A DNA stretch of 64,000 bases from Propionivibrio dicarboxylicus (GTDB taxonomy: Bacteria > Pseudomonadota > Gammaproteobacteria > Burkholderiales > Rhodocyclaceae). Below are positions 20,843-30,038 of the stretch, one piece after another (positions within the stretch are counted from its first letter, which is position 1; every line of letters starts with the position of its first letter). The notes below the pieces were generated by a model. The model did no database searches. It was not told the DNA's origin and was given only the letters and a program-made list of their open reading frames with translations. The position numbers were made by a program, and so were the translations under genes. The stretch spans positions 102,433 through 166,432 of the forward strand of contig CAMDMZ010000002.1 of NCBI GenBank assembly GCA_945902805.1, in the 5' to 3' direction.

Positions 20843-23800
20843 ATGTCACACCACGCCTACAGCGAAGACCAGCTCGTCGAGCAACCTGCGATCGGGCTGT
20901 TCGCCGCGCTCGGCTGGCAAACGGTGTCGGCGCTGGAAGAAACCTTCGGCGCGGCCGGTACCTCAGGTTCAACACTCGGGCGCGAAACCAAGGGCGAGGT
21001 GGTGCTGGTGGAACGCCTGAAAGCGGCGTTGAGCAAATTTAATTGCACGTTGCCGCCGGAGGCGATTCAAACCGCCGTCGATGAACTGACCCGCGACCGC
21101 TCGGCAATGAGTCTGGAAGCCGCCAACCGCGAGGTCTATCGGCTGCTCAAGGAAGGCATCACGGTATCCGTCCCCGACCGCGAACACGGCGGGCAGAAGA
21201 CCGAACGCCTGCGCGTGGTCGATTGGGAGCACCCCGAGAACAACGACTTCCTGCTGATCAGCCAGTTCAGCGTCGCCGGCCCCCTCTATACCTGCCGGCC
21301 TGATCTGGTTGGCTTCGTCAATGGTTTGCCCTGGGTGGTGATCGAACTCAAGAAGCCCGGCGTGCCGTCGCGGGCCGCCTTCGACGAGAACCTCACCCAC
21401 TACAAGCAGCAGATTCCGGCACTGTTCTGGAGCAACGCGCTGCTCATCGCCAGCAACGGCACCGAGAGCCGCGTCGGCTCGCTGACCGCCGACTGGGGGC
21501 GCTGGGTGGAGTGGAAGCGCATCGAGCGCGAGGACGAACCGCGCCGCGTATCGCTGGAAATGATGCTGCGCGGCACCTGCGACCGCAGCCGCCTGCTCGA
21601 TCTGGTTGAGAACTTCACGCTGTTTTCCGAACACAAGGCCGGACTGGTCAAGATCATCGGCCAGAACCACCAGTGCCTCGGCGTCAATAACGCCATTGCG
21701 TCGATGCTCGAAGCCCGCAAGTTGGGCCACGGGCGCGGTGGCGTGTTCTGGCAGACGCAGGGCAGCGGCAAGAGTTTTTCGATGGTGTTCTTCGCGCAGA
21801 AGGTGCTGCGCAAGCTGGCTGGCAACTGGACGTTTGTGGTCGTCACCGACCGCGTCGAACTCGACGAACAGATCGCCAAGACCTTCAAGACCACCGGCGC
21901 GGTGAGTGAGGCCGAGGGCGACGAATGCCATGCGGCCAGCGGCGCGCACCTGCGCGAATTGCTGCGCGGCAACCATCGCTACGTCTTTACGCTGGTGCAT
22001 AAGTTCCAGACGCCGGAATTGCTCTGCGACCGTTCCGACGTGATTGTGCTAACCGACGAGGCGCACCGTAGCCAGTACGACACGCTGGCGCTCAACATGC
22101 GCGCCGCGCTGCCCAAGGCGATGTTCCTGGCCTTTACCGGCACGCCGCTGATTGCCGGCGAAGAGCGCACCAAGGAAGTCTTCGGCGACTACGTTTCGAT
22201 CTACGATTTCCAGCAATCCATCGAGGACGGCGCCACCGTGCCGCTGTTCTACGAGAACCGCACGCCGGAATTGCAGCTCGTTAATCCCGACCTGAACGAA
22301 GACATTTACCGCCTGATTGAGGATGCCGAACTCGACGCCGATCAAGAGGCCAAGCTGGAAAAGGTGCTGGGTCGGCAATATCACCTCATTACCCGCGACG
22401 ACCGGCTGGAAACCGTGACGCAGGACATCGTGTGGCACTTTCTCGGACGCGGCTTCGTCGGCAAGGCGATGGTGGTGTCGATCGACAAGGCCACCGCGCT
22501 GCGCATGCACGACAAGGTCAAGGTGCATTGGGCGGCTGAAACCGCCCGGGTGCAGAAGGAACTCGGCGAGCTGGCCTATCAACCTCGCGGCGGGGAGATG
22601 ACGCCCGAACAGGCGCGGCGCGATCTGCGCATGGCCGAGCTGAAACAACGGCTGGAAGTGCTGACCAGCACCGACATGGCGGTCATCGTTTCGCCGGGGC
22701 AGAACGAAATCCAGCAGATGCAGACGCTGGGTCTCGACATCGCGCCGCACCGCAAGCGCATGAATGAGTCACAGCCTGGACTGGACGAGAAGTTCAAGGA
22801 CACCGAAGACCCGCTGTGCCTGGTCTTCGTCTGCGCCATGTGGCTGACCGGCTTCGACGCGCCAAGCTGTTCAACGGTCTATCTCGACAAGCCGATGCGC
22901 AACCACACGCTGATGCAGACCATCGCCCGCGCCAACCGGGTGTTCCCCGGCAAGCACAGCGGCGTCATCGTCGATTACGCCAACGTCTTCGCCTCGCTGG
23001 AAAAGGCGCTGGCGATCTACGGCGCCGGCAAGGACGGCAAGAGCCCGGTCAAGGACAAGCAACAACTGGTCGAGGAACTGCGCAAGTCGGTGGTTGATGC
23101 GACGGCCTTTTGCGAGGTGCACGGCGTGATGCTGGCCGAGATCGAGGCGACAGCGGCTGGCAGCATGGAGCGCCTGTCGCGCATCCAGGACGGCATGAAC
23201 GCGCTGATTTCCCCCGACCCGCTGCGCCGCGATTTTTTCGCTCATGAACGATTGGTAAGCACGCTCTACCGCGCCGTGAAGCCCGATCTATCGGCACTGG
23301 AATTCGCCAGCCGCGTTGCCTGCCTGACCACGCTGGCCGAGGCCATTCGCGCCAAGCTGAACCCGAACCCGCCGGATATTTCCCAGGTGATGGGCCAGAT
23401 CAACGGCCTGCTGGATGAATCGATCACCGGTCACGAAATCCGCGACTCCGGGCCGCCGGCGCTCGACCTGTCGAAGATCAACTTCGAGGCCCTAGCGCAA
23501 CGCTTCAAGGAATCCAAACACAAGAACACCGACCTCGAAGTGCTCAAGGCCGCGATCCGCGCCCAGTTGGGAAAGATGATCCAGTTGAACCGCACCCGCG
23601 CTGACTTCGCCGAGAAGTTCGAGGCGCTGATCGAAAGCTACAACGCTGGCAGCCGCAGCATCGAGGAACTGTTTGCCGAGTTGGTTGCTCTGTCCAACAG
23701 CCTGAACAACGAGCAGGAACGCCATGTGCGCGAGAACTTGAGCGAGGAAGAACTGGTCATCTTCGACATCCTCACCCGGCCGGCGCCGGAACTGTCGCCA

Positions 23801-24043
23801 GAGGAACACGCCGAGGTGAAGAAGGTAGCCCGCGAACTGCTGGCGCGACTCAAGGCGCTGCTGGTGTTGAACTGGCGGCAGAAATCAACGGCGCGCTCGC
23901 AGTTGAAACTTACCATCGAAGACACCCTCGATAGCGGCCTGCCGCGTGCCTACACACGGGAGCTGTACAACCAGAAATGTTCGGCAGTGTTCGAGCATGT
24001 TTACGAGAGCTACCCGGAGCGGAATGCGGGGGTGTATGCGTGA
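20843..24043 (+). CDS. hsdR: type I restriction-modification system endonuclease/translocase (R) subunit
   Basis: A 1066-residue HsdR. The N-terminal nuclease domain has the PD-(D/E)xK set Asp154 and Glu168-x-Lys170 ([14 protein letters not shown]). The SF2 translocase has Walker A GSGKS (307-311), a [10 protein letters not shown] motif, DEAH (from residue 405), AFTGTPL and [24 protein letters not shown] with [11 protein letters not shown]. The C-terminal helical region binds the MTase core. All catalytic motifs are intact, so the system may restrict. I chose ATG 20843 by alignment with the upstream hsdR fragment. TTG 20828 is in frame but weaker. Confidence 0.95.
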   Translation: MSHHAYSEDQLVEQPAIGLFAALGWQTVSALEETFGAAGTSGSTLGRETKGEVVLVERLKAALSKFNCTLPPEAIQTAVDELTRDRSAMSLEAANREVYRLLKEGITVSVPDREHGGQKTERLRVVDWEHPENNDFLLISQFSVAGPLYTCRPDLVGFVNGLPWVVIELKKPGVPSRAAFDENLTHYKQQIPALFWSNALLIASNGTESRVGSLTADWGRWVEWKRIEREDEPRRVSLEMMLRGTCDRSRLLDLVENFTLFSEHKAGLVKIIGQNHQCLGVNNAIASMLEARKLGHGRGGVFWQTQGSGKSFSMVFFAQKVLRKLAGNWTFVVVTDRVELDEQIAKTFKTTGAVSEAEGDECHAASGAHLRELLRGNHRYVFTLVHKFQTPELLCDRSDVIVLTDEAHRSQYDTLALNMRAALPKAMFLAFTGTPLIAGEERTKEVFGDYVSIYDFQQSIEDGATVPLFYENRTPELQLVNPDLNEDIYRLIEDAELDADQEAKLEKVLGRQYHLITRDDRLETVTQDIVWHFLGRGFVGKAMVVSIDKATALRMHDKVKVHWAAETARVQKELGELAYQPRGGEMTPEQARRDLRMAELKQRLEVLTSTDMAVIVSPGQNEIQQMQTLGLDIAPHRKRMNESQPGLDEKFKDTEDPLCLVFVCAMWLTGFDAPSCSTVYLDKPMRNHTLMQTIARANRVFPGKHSGVIVDYANVFASLEKALAIYGAGKDGKSPVKDKQQLVEELRKSVVDATAFCEVHGVMLAEIEATAAGSMERLSRIQDGMNALISPDPLRRDFFAHERLVSTLYRAVKPDLSALEFASRVACLTTLAEAIRAKLNPNPPDISQVMGQINGLLDESITGHEIRDSGPPALDLSKINFEALAQRFKESKHKNTDLEVLKAAIRAQLGKMIQLNRTRADFAEKFEALIESYNAGSRSIEELFAELVALSNSLNNEQERHVRENLSEEELVIFDILTRPAPELSPEEHAEVKKVARELLARLKALLVLNWRQKSTARSQLKLTIEDTLDSGLPRAYTRELYNQKCSAVFEHVYESYPERNAGVYA

Positions 24044-24049
24044 TATGCA

Positions 24050-24074
24050 CCGTCCCGCCAGTGCCGACTTTCTG
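24050..24074 (-). repeat. dispersed 27-bp repeat, copy after hsdR
   Basis: Reads CCGTCCCGCCAGTGCCGACT then TTCTG on the plus strand. It begins 7 nt after the hsdR stop and is degenerate at two positions. Confidence 0.8.
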
Positions 24075-24260
24075 ATTTTGCTAAACAGATTTAGCCATAG
24101 TGGCAGGTTAACCCCGCAAGCCGGCGCTCAAGGCGTCGCGACTTACGTGCCATGAACGGCAGCAGTCGCTGCACTACCAACGTTGGCTGAAAAAACCAGA
24201 CGGGCTGTTCTGGGGCGGTACGAGCTACGACACGATGACGGGACGTCTCGCGGCCTACCG

Positions 24261-24287
24261 AAAAAGTCGGTGCTGGCAGGACGGCGG
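24261..24287 (+). repeat. dispersed 27-bp repeat, copy beyond the diguanylate cyclase stop
   Basis: Five A residues, GTCGGTGCTGGCAGGACGG, then CGG. One base differs from the commonest form. It lies 58 nt beyond the stop of the minus-strand HDOD-GGDEF gene. Confidence 0.9.
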
Positions 24288-24344
24288 CAGGTGTCAGCGC
24301 TGTCACGGCCGCCAGAAGCGGTGCAGCTCGCCTAGATGCGCCTA

Positions 24345-26255
24345 CTACCGCGCCGGTTGTGCCATGTCGGCGACCACCACGCGATCGCGGCCATTTGCTT
24401 TGGCGGCATACAGTGCGCGGTCGGCTGCGGCGATCAACGTATTGACATCGCTCATCGCCGGAGTGCGCACCGCAACGCCGATACTGATGGTGACCGGGAG
24501 CTTGGTCTCGTTCATGCCAAATCGGGCGGCGCGGATGACGGAGGTGATCCGTTCGGCGAGATTCAATGCCTCCAGGCTCGCCGCACCGGGGCAGATGACG
24601 CAAAACTCTTCACCGCCATAGCGGTAAACGATGTCGTTGCGACGGCAACTTTGCTCGATCATGGCGGCAACTTGTTGCAGAACGTTGTCACCGACATCAT
24701 GGCCATAGGTGTCATTCACCTTTTTGAAATGGTCGATATCCAGCATCAGGCACGCGATTGGCAGGCCGTTGCTGGAGGCGATCGCCCATTCCTGAGCAAA
24801 GCGGTCGAGGCCGTAGCGACGGTTCGGCAGCTGCGTCAGTGGATCGGTCAAGGCATCATGCAATAAGCGACGGTTGGAGCGCGCCCAGTCGCCGGATGAA
24901 CTGACCGCCAGTTCCCGCTCGGCACGTACGGCGGATTGCAGTGCAATTAGCCGCTGCGCGTTGGAAAGACGCGCGATCAGCGCCGATGCGGTGTAGCTGT
25001 ACAGCAGGTAGTCCGCTGCGCCGGCCGACAATATTGAGGTGGCGCGCGCTTCCTCGTCATCGGGAATGAGGGCAATGATGTGCAGGCTGCGGTCCGCGCT
25101 CTTCTTGACTTCTTGCAGTCGTGCGAGGGACGTGGGCTCGGATTGCGACACATCAAGGATGACAACGTCTGGCGCTTCGTTTTTCAGCTGATCCAGACCG
25201 AGGTCGGTAGGATCGAGCTGGTTGGCTTGCACGCCGAGCGTGCTGATGATGCTGGCCAAGGTTTCGGCGCGTTGCGGATTCTGCAAAATCAGTGCGACGC
25301 GGATCGGCAACAGACTGTGCACGACATCGTCGTCGTTGTGGGGCTCGGGAGGCGGCGCAGCGAGTAAGGTACGGACATCGGAATACGCCTTGCTGGGCAA
25401 CTTGAGATCCTTGGCCCAACCTTGCCAACTGGCGACGACCTCCTCAACCAAGGGCGGCACATCTTCTTCCGCCATGCCAATCTGGGCTGCGGCGTTGAAG
25501 ATTGAGGGCACGATCTGCCAGCGTCGTGTTTCATCAAGATTCAGCAACTGGCCGATTCGCATGGCGAAATGTAGAACGCTGCTCAGGGCGTAGGCGCGGG
25601 AACCGGGGACGAACGTCGCCTCGGCGAGATTTTCATGGTGCCGCACAGCATTGGTGAACATCGCCGGCAGGCCCCAACTGGTGAGCATTTCGGCCGAGAG
25701 TTCGGCATGGTCGATACCAAATTGCTGGCGTTCGGCATGGGTCAGATCGGGCCCGGACAGGTTTTTTTGCAGGATTTCCGAATACTTTTTCGGGAACGCC
25801 GTCGCCAGGGCCAGACGGCCGACGCCGGAGAGCAAGCCGCAGGTAAAGCTTTCGTCGGGCGGCGTTTGGGCGTGCACCGCCAGACGTTGGGCGGCAATGC
25901 CGGTAGCTAGCGAACAGGTCCAATAGGCCTCGTAGTCGAATGCGACACAGCCACCGCGCCGATAGTTGTCGATCAGCGAGAAGCCGAGGGCAATTTGACG
26001 GACGCGAAACAGGCCAAGAAACGTCACCGCCTGGCTCAACGACACGATTCGCCGCTGCGTGCCCAGGTAGGCGGCATTGGCATAGCGCAGAATTCGGCCG
26101 GACATGGCGGGATCGACCTGGATCAGGCGCGAAATATCACGAATGCTGGAGTTGGCGCGGCCTGCTGTCTCCAGCACAGCCAGCGCAACGCCCTTGGGCG
26201 AGGGCAGCATTCCGCCGGTTTTCAATTCCTCAAAGCGACGCGTGATATCGTTCAT
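24345..26255 (-). CDS. HDOD-REC-GGDEF protein (diguanylate cyclase)
   Basis: A 636-residue cytosolic protein. An HDOD domain (about 10-210) begins RFEELKTGGMLPSPKGVALAVLE. A receiver-like domain (about 320-440) retains a possible phospho-acceptor in VVILDVSQS. The C-terminal GGDEF domain (about 470-630) has active site RYGGEEF and the inhibitory I-site RRND five residues before it. It should therefore make c-di-GMP from GTP and be feedback-inhibited. I chose ATG 26255 because AGGAGG precedes it; an upstream in-frame GTG at 26276 would place that site inside the gene. The 5' leader contains a c-di-GMP riboswitch, so product also appears to control expression. Confidence 0.92.
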   Translation of the reverse strand: MNDITRRFEELKTGGMLPSPKGVALAVLETAGRANSSIRDISRLIQVDPAMSGRILRYANAAYLGTQRRIVSLSQAVTFLGLFRVRQIALGFSLIDNYRRGGCVAFDYEAYWTCSLATGIAAQRLAVHAQTPPDESFTCGLLSGVGRLALATAFPKKYSEILQKNLSGPDLTHAERQQFGIDHAELSAEMLTSWGLPAMFTNAVRHHENLAEATFVPGSRAYALSSVLHFAMRIGQLLNLDETRRWQIVPSIFNAAAQIGMAEEDVPPLVEEVVASWQGWAKDLKLPSKAYSDVRTLLAAPPPEPHNDDDVVHSLLPIRVALILQNPQRAETLASIISTLGVQANQLDPTDLGLDQLKNEAPDVVILDVSQSEPTSLARLQEVKKSADRSLHIIALIPDDEEARATSILSAGAADYLLYSYTASALIARLSNAQRLIALQSAVRAERELAVSSSGDWARSNRRLLHDALTDPLTQLPNRRYGLDRFAQEWAIASSNGLPIACLMLDIDHFKKVNDTYGHDVGDNVLQQVAAMIEQSCRRNDIVYRYGGEEFCVICPGAASLEALNLAERITSVIRAARFGMNETKLPVTISIGVAVRTPAMSDVNTLIAAADRALYAAKANGRDRVVVADMAQPAR

Positions 26256-26471
26256 TGCTTGGTCCTCCTGCCGCACAACCTGTTACCTGATTCCGATCAA
26301 CCGTCATCCTAGAGTAGCCAGCAGCCAGACGCCAAGTCGATCAACAATGTTGGTGCATCGGGAAGAAGAACTCGATCAAACCGAGTGAACGCCCCGCCTC
26401 GCAGGGGGGCAGAGACACAATCGGCAGATGAACTGCCAGTCGCTTTGGGGAACCATGCAAGGTGTAAGCCC

Positions 26472-26558
26472 CAGAAACGGCAACCCGGCTCGCGTACGGA
26501 CAAATCGTCCGGTTAGCGCCGTGGCTTTGCGTCCCCGCCTTTCGACGAGTTTGCCAAC
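26472..26558 (-). promoter_or_regulatory. class I c-di-GMP riboswitch (GEMM-I)
   Basis: On the minus strand the segment reads GGCAAACTCGTCGAAAGG, then GGGGACGCAAAGCCACGG, and ends AGCCGGGTTGCCG. These are the conserved GEMM-I blocks: the GAAA tetraloop, the GGGACGCAAAGCC core and the closing GCCGGGUUGCCG. A stem with ACGGAC/GTCCGT occupies P3. It lies about 215 nt before the diguanylate cyclase start and just after a promoter. A C-rich/G-rich hairpin near 26393-26412 could be part of the expression platform. Whether c-di-GMP turns the gene on or off cannot be told from sequence. Confidence 0.93.
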
Positions 26559-26566
26559 TTGACCAA

Positions 26567-26595
26567 AGTATGGAACTCGGCCCCGGCTTAGTCAA
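26567..26595 (-). promoter_or_regulatory. sigma70-type promoter for the riboswitch/diguanylate cyclase transcript
   Basis: On the minus strand TTGACT and CATACT are separated by 17 nt. The predicted start of transcription falls at about 26560, immediately before the riboswitch aptamer. Confidence 0.75.
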
Positions 26596-26641
26596 GGTGA
26601 ATGGCAGGGAAAAACTGTGAGTGATTGTTTCAAGATATCGC

Positions 26642-26884
26642 TCAATAGCAGGTGCGGTCGAGTGCGGCGCGAATTCGCTCCAGGGTGTCGTCGGTCGACG
26701 CATGGCGTGAGACTTCCAAACCGAGGTTGCGTGCGATGTGATTGACGCGCGCCGGATTGAGCGGGATTCCGCCGGCGTCAATCGCGGCGATCAGTTGCCG
26801 GGCGTGTAGCACTTCGATGGGCGGTGGAGGTGAAAGTCGCAGCCACCGACGCAGGTGGACAATGATTGCAAATCTGCGCGCCAT
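26642..26884 (-). CDS. small hypothetical protein (80 aa)
   Basis: An 80-residue protein, MARRFAIIVHLRRWLRLSPP followed by a proline-rich join and a helical part (HARQLIAAIDAGGIPLNPARVNHIARNLGLEVS). The layout looks like a small helical fold of the kind seen in short DNA-binding or adaptor proteins, but I do not recognise the family. It starts 12 nt after the bacteriohemerythrin stop and is probably co-transcribed with it. Its stop lies just upstream of the riboswitch promoter. Codon use matches its neighbours. Confidence 0.65.
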   Translation of the reverse strand: MARRFAIIVHLRRWLRLSPPPPIEVLHARQLIAAIDAGGIPLNPARVNHIARNLGLEVSRHASTDDTLERIRAALDRTCY

Positions 26885-26895
26885 GGTTTCGCTTT

Positions 26896-27303
26896 TCAGC
26901 GTGCCGGTTTGGTCGCCTTGGGTGTCAACGACTTGGAGAAGGCGGCGTACTTCATGTCCGAGATGGTGATGTGCTTGATCAGCCAGTCACGTAGCAGCGA
27001 TATCGTCGCTACGGCGATATCTTGGGTCATCGCCGCCGTTTGCAGTTCCCGCAGTCTGAGGCGGAAGGTCTCGTGCTCGGCACGGTGCGCTTCGCGTTCT
27101 GGGTAAGCAATGCGGGTCATCAGCGCTTCTTCGGCCGCAAAATGAACGCGAGTGTATTGCATCAGGCGGGTCAGCGTGTAGGTCGCCGTCATCATGCGAT
27201 GATCGGCCGCCGCGTGGTCCAGCTGATCGAACCATTCAAACAGAGACTGGTGCTGTTCGTCAATTTCGGGAACGCCGGTGGCGTACTCAGGCGACCATTT
27301 CAT
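26896..27303 (-). CDS. bacteriohemerythrin
   Basis: A 135-residue four-helix O2-binding protein with a di-iron site. All seven ligands are visible: His18 (DEQHQSLF), His54 and Glu58 (HFAAE), His73 and His77 (HRAEH), His111 and Asp116 (HITISD). It is a stand-alone cytosolic domain, of the type proposed to carry, store or sense O2 in microaerobic bacteria. It is followed by the 80-residue unknown and then by the c-di-GMP gene. The ATG at 27303 has a GAGG-like site upstream. Confidence 0.95.
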   Translation of the reverse strand: MKWSPEYATGVPEIDEQHQSLFEWFDQLDHAAADHRMMTATYTLTRLMQYTRVHFAAEEALMTRIAYPEREAHRAEHETFRLRLRELQTAAMTQDIAVATISLLRDWLIKHITISDMKYAAFSKSLTPKATKPAR

Positions 27304-27373
27304 GTCTCACCTCGCAAAGGTCGGTGCTGAAAATACGAATTTCCCTGCAGCAGCCAGGTCTTCCGTTGTTCCA

Positions 27374-27583
27374 TTACAGGCATGCTTCCTCCAACGCTTT
27401 GCGGCAGGCATCACAGAATCCGTCATCATCCAGAGGTAACTTCCGATGGCAACGAAGGCACTGCCCCGGTTGGTCCGGGGGCGTCAGCGCTGGAGGCTTG
27501 GTTTCAGATTCTGACATGGAGGAAGCCATCGCCTCAGTATGCCATGTCTCTGCCCATTTTTTAACGGGCAATACGATCGGCAA
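27374..27583 (-). CDS. small CxxC...CxxC protein (zinc-ribbon-like)
   Basis: At most 69 residues. The C-terminal half has two cysteine pairs, CLRCHRKLPLDDDGFCDAC, which look like a small zinc-binding ribbon. The N-terminal part is low-complexity. The longest form overlaps the end of the TetR gene by 23 nt. An internal ATG at 27529 (51 residues) avoids the overlap and is an equally likely start. No function can be assigned. Confidence 0.55.
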   Translation of the reverse strand: MPIVLPVKKWAETWHTEAMASSMSESETKPPALTPPDQPGQCLRCHRKLPLDDDGFCDACRKALEEACL

Positions 27584-28166
27584 TCCAGTGCTTTAATTCG
27601 AGAAGGTCAGGGGCAAAACGATCACAACGCATGAGACTGACACCGAACACGTAGGCATAAAGCATCACGCTACGCGCGCGCGCCTCGCTGTCGCTCATGC
27701 CGCAAGCGAGGAACAGCCGGCAGGCGCAGGCCAGGCGTTCGGCGTCGACTTCCTCGACCACGCTGGCGGCCTGGGCGTCGCGGCGCGCCCAATCACGCAC
27801 TGCCGCTTCGATATGAATTCCCTTGCGGTTGCGTGCCGCCGCGTAGACATCGATCGTGTGGAGCAGGGCAGTTGCTTCGCCACCGGGCTGACATTGCGTC
27901 TGTTTGCGAATATCACTGACGCGACCTTCTTTCCAGATTACCAATACCGCATCAAGAAGATCCCGCCGATCCTTGAAATGCCAATAGAAACTGCCCTTGG
28001 TGACTTTTAGGGATTTCGCCAGGATTTCCACGCGCAGGCCGTCAACGCCATCGTCGGCCAGAATGGTGATCGCACGTCGCACCCAGGCACTTCGATCAAG
28101 TGCCGCACGCAGTGGTGACGGTGCAGTGCGGGAGGGTGCGGCGGTGGGCGGGATCGAATTTTCCAT
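27561..28166 (-). CDS. TetR family transcriptional regulator
   Basis: About 201 residues from ATG 28166. The N-terminal helix-turn-helix reads ILADDGVDGLRVEILAKSLKVTKGSFYWHFKDRRDLLDAV, a clear TetR signature, and the remainder is a helical ligand-binding domain. It is transcribed divergently from etfBA, so it probably controls acyl-CoA oxidation genes in response to an acyl-CoA-type ligand (inference). One palindrome overlaps its own start codon and a perfect one lies 48 nt further into the divergent region. The frame is open to an upstream start at 28247, but that would read through both operators. Confidence 0.9.
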   Translation of the reverse strand: MENSIPPTAAPSRTAPSPLRAALDRSAWVRRAITILADDGVDGLRVEILAKSLKVTKGSFYWHFKDRRDLLDAVLVIWKEGRVSDIRKQTQCQPGGEATALLHTIDVYAAARNRKGIHIEAAVRDWARRDAQAASVVEEVDAERLACACRLFLACGMSDSEARARSVMLYAYVFGVSLMRCDRFAPDLLELKHWIADRIAR

Positions 28167-28180
28167 ACGGTAGCGTATTG
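28163..28180 (-). promoter_or_regulatory. putative TetR operator overlapping the regulator start codon
   Basis: CCATACGG-TA-GCGTATTG on the plus strand. It is the same half-site as the perfect palindrome 50 bp away, with two mismatches in the second half. It includes the regulator ATG, which suggests autorepression. Confidence 0.6.
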
Positions 28181-28213
28181 ACTTTTTTGGATTTGAATTT
28201 AGTATAGCAGCGT

Positions 28214-28231
28214 CCATACGGTTCCGTATGG
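28214..28231 (+). promoter_or_regulatory. putative TetR operator, perfect palindrome
   Basis: CCATACGG-TT-CCGTATGG, an 8-2-8 perfect inverted repeat in the divergent region between the TetR gene and etfB. Its size and position fit a TetR-dimer site controlling the etf operon. Confidence 0.7.
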
Positions 28232-28325
28232 TTGGATTAGTCGGCACACTCTACACAATGCCGATAAACTGAACCGATAATCTGCTTTGGCCGCGTTGGC
28301 CAACATAAGAATCAAGGAGATCTGG

Positions 28326-29075
28326 GTGAAAGTACTCGTTCCGGTAAAGCGCGTGATGGACTACAACGTCAAGGCGCGCGTGAAAAGTGACGGCAGCGGC
28401 ATTGATCTCGCCAACGTCAAGATGTCGATGAATCCGTTTGACGAAATTGCGGTTGAAGAAGCCGTCAGGCTCAAGGAAGCCGGCGTGGCAACCGAAGTGA
28501 TTGCAGTTTCTTGCGGGCTGGCGAACTGCCAGGAAACGCTGCGTACCGCGATGGCCATCGGTGCCGATCGCGCCATTCTTGTCGACACCGATGTGGAGCT
28601 GCAGCCCTTGGCGGTTGCCAAGCTGCTCAAGGCCGTCGCGGACAAGGAAGCACCGCAATTGATCATTCTCGGCAAGCAAGCCATCGATGACGATGCCAAC
28701 CAGACCGGGCAGATGCTCGCAGCACTGCTTGGCTGGCCCCAAGCCACCTTTGCGTCAAAAGTCGTCGTTGCCGACGGCAAGGCAACGGTCACACGCGAAG
28801 TCGATGGCGGTCTCGAAACACTGGCCTTGAGTCTGCCGGCGGTAGTGACGACCGATCTGCGGCTGAATGAACCGCGGTACGCCACCTTGCCCAACATCAT
28901 GAAGGCAAAGAAGAAACCGATGGACACCCTGAAGCCGGCCGATCTGGGTGTTGACGTTGCTCCACGCCTGGCGACCGTCAAGGTCAGTGAACCGCCCAAG
29001 CGCAGCGCCGGCATCAAGGTGGCCGACGTGGCTCAATTGATAGCCAAACTCAAGAACGAAGCGAAGGTGATCTGA
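28326..29075 (+). CDS. etfB: electron transfer flavoprotein beta subunit
   Basis: A 249-residue ETF beta subunit, which with EtfA binds FAD and AMP and carries electrons from acyl-CoA dehydrogenases. The start [20 protein letters not shown] is typical. The family signature is near [26 protein letters not shown] chose GTG 28326 because AAGGAG lies 7 nt upstream and the length becomes standard; the frame is open 13 codons further up. It is the first gene of the operon and etfA follows after 2 nt. Confidence 0.96.
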   Translation: MKVLVPVKRVMDYNVKARVKSDGSGIDLANVKMSMNPFDEIAVEEAVRLKEAGVATEVIAVSCGLANCQETLRTAMAIGADRAILVDTDVELQPLAVAKLLKAVADKEAPQLIILGKQAIDDDANQTGQMLAALLGWPQATFASKVVVADGKATVTREVDGGLETLALSLPAVVTTDLRLNEPRYATLPNIMKAKKKPMDTLKPADLGVDVAPRLATVKVSEPPKRSAGIKVADVAQLIAKLKNEAKVI

Positions 29076-29077
29076 TC

Positions 29078-30010
29078 ATGGCCATTCTCGTCATTGCTGA
29101 ACACGACAACGCGAGCCTCAAGGCCGCAACTCTGAACACGGTTGCCGCTGCCGCAAAAATTGGTGGTGAGGTGCATATTCTGGTGGCTGGTTCCGGCTGC
29201 CAGGTGGTGGCTGATCAAGCCGCCAAAATCGCTGGTGTGGCCAAGGTCAAGTTGGCCGACGCGGCCCATTACGGCGAGCTGACTGCCGAGAATCATGCTG
29301 CGCTGATTGTCGCCAACGCCGCCGGCTACAGCCACATCTTGGCCCCGGCCACCAGCCACGGCAAGAACACGCTGCCGCGCGTCGCCGCACTGCTGGATGT
29401 CGCCCAGATCTCCGAGATCATTGCCGTGGTGGATGCCGATACCTTCGTGCGTCCGATTTATGCCGGGAATGCGCTGGCCACGGTCAAATCATCCGATGCG
29501 ACCAAGGTGATCACCGTACGTTCCACGGGATTTGATGCTGCCCCGGCCGACGGGGGCAATGCCGCCATCGAAGCCGTTGCTGCTGCGGCCGATCTTGGCC
29601 AGAGCAAGCTGGTCGGACGCGAGATCGCCAAGAGCGAGCGCCCAGAGTTGACTGCCGCCAAGATTATCGTTTCTGGTGGGCGCGGTATGGGAAGTGGCGA
29701 GAACTACCACGCCACGCTTGAACCGCTGGCCGACAAGCTCGGTGCTGCCCTCGGCGCCAGTCGAGCCGCCGTCGATGCGGGTTTTGTTCCCAACGACTAT
29801 CAAGTGGGTCAAACCGGCAAGATCGTTGCCCCGCAGCTCTATATCGCGATTGGTATTTCGGGCGCCATTCAGCACTTGGCCGGGATGAAGGACTCCAAGG
29901 TGATCGTCGCGATCAACAAGGACCCCGACGCGCCGATTTTCCAGGTGGCCGACTACGGCCTGGTGGCGGACTTGTTTACGGCGGTGCCGGAACTGGTGGC
30001 AGCACTCTGA
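29078..30010 (+). CDS. etfA: electron transfer flavoprotein alpha subunit
   Basis: A 310-residue ETF alpha subunit. The C-terminal FAD-binding domain shows [13 protein letters not shown], then [45 protein letters not shown] and [23 protein letters not shown], the canonical FAD-contacting motifs. It pairs with EtfB to pass electrons to the ETF-ubiquinone oxidoreductase encoded 2.5 kb away. Spacing to etfB is 2 nt. Confidence 0.97.
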   Translation: MAILVIAEHDNASLKAATLNTVAAAAKIGGEVHILVAGSGCQVVADQAAKIAGVAKVKLADAAHYGELTAENHAALIVANAAGYSHILAPATSHGKNTLPRVAALLDVAQISEIIAVVDADTFVRPIYAGNALATVKSSDATKVITVRSTGFDAAPADGGNAAIEAVAAAADLGQSKLVGREIAKSERPELTAAKIIVSGGRGMGSGENYHATLEPLADKLGAALGASRAAVDAGFVPNDYQVGQTGKIVAPQLYIAIGISGAIQHLAGMKDSKVIVAINKDPDAPIFQVADYGLVADLFTAVPELVAAL

Positions 30011-30038
30011 GTTCACGAAAGCAGAACGGCTCGCGGCG

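Larger units (their letters stand above)
24044..24344 (+). other. gene-free block between convergent hsdR and the diguanylate cyclase gene
   Basis: This 300-bp stretch holds no recognisable gene. Its main structure is a pair of dispersed-repeat copies in opposite orientation (24050-24074 minus, 24261-24287 plus), about 190 bp apart. Each lies close to the 3' end of the neighbouring gene. No strong intrinsic terminator is evident. Confidence 0.6.

Noticed and set aside
24091..24603. Minus-strand ORF covering the hsdR/cyclase gap
   Set aside because: It overlaps the cyclase gene and its remainder is unlike any family I know; part of it is a translated repeat copy.
27318..27334. Possible further repeat copy (GGTCGGTGCTG)
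   Set aside because: Only 11 bases match and the A-tract and GGACGG block are missing, so it was not counted.
28167..28247. 27-codon N-terminal extension of the TetR regulator
   Set aside because: It would translate through both palindromic operators; ATG 28166 gives a normal TetR length.
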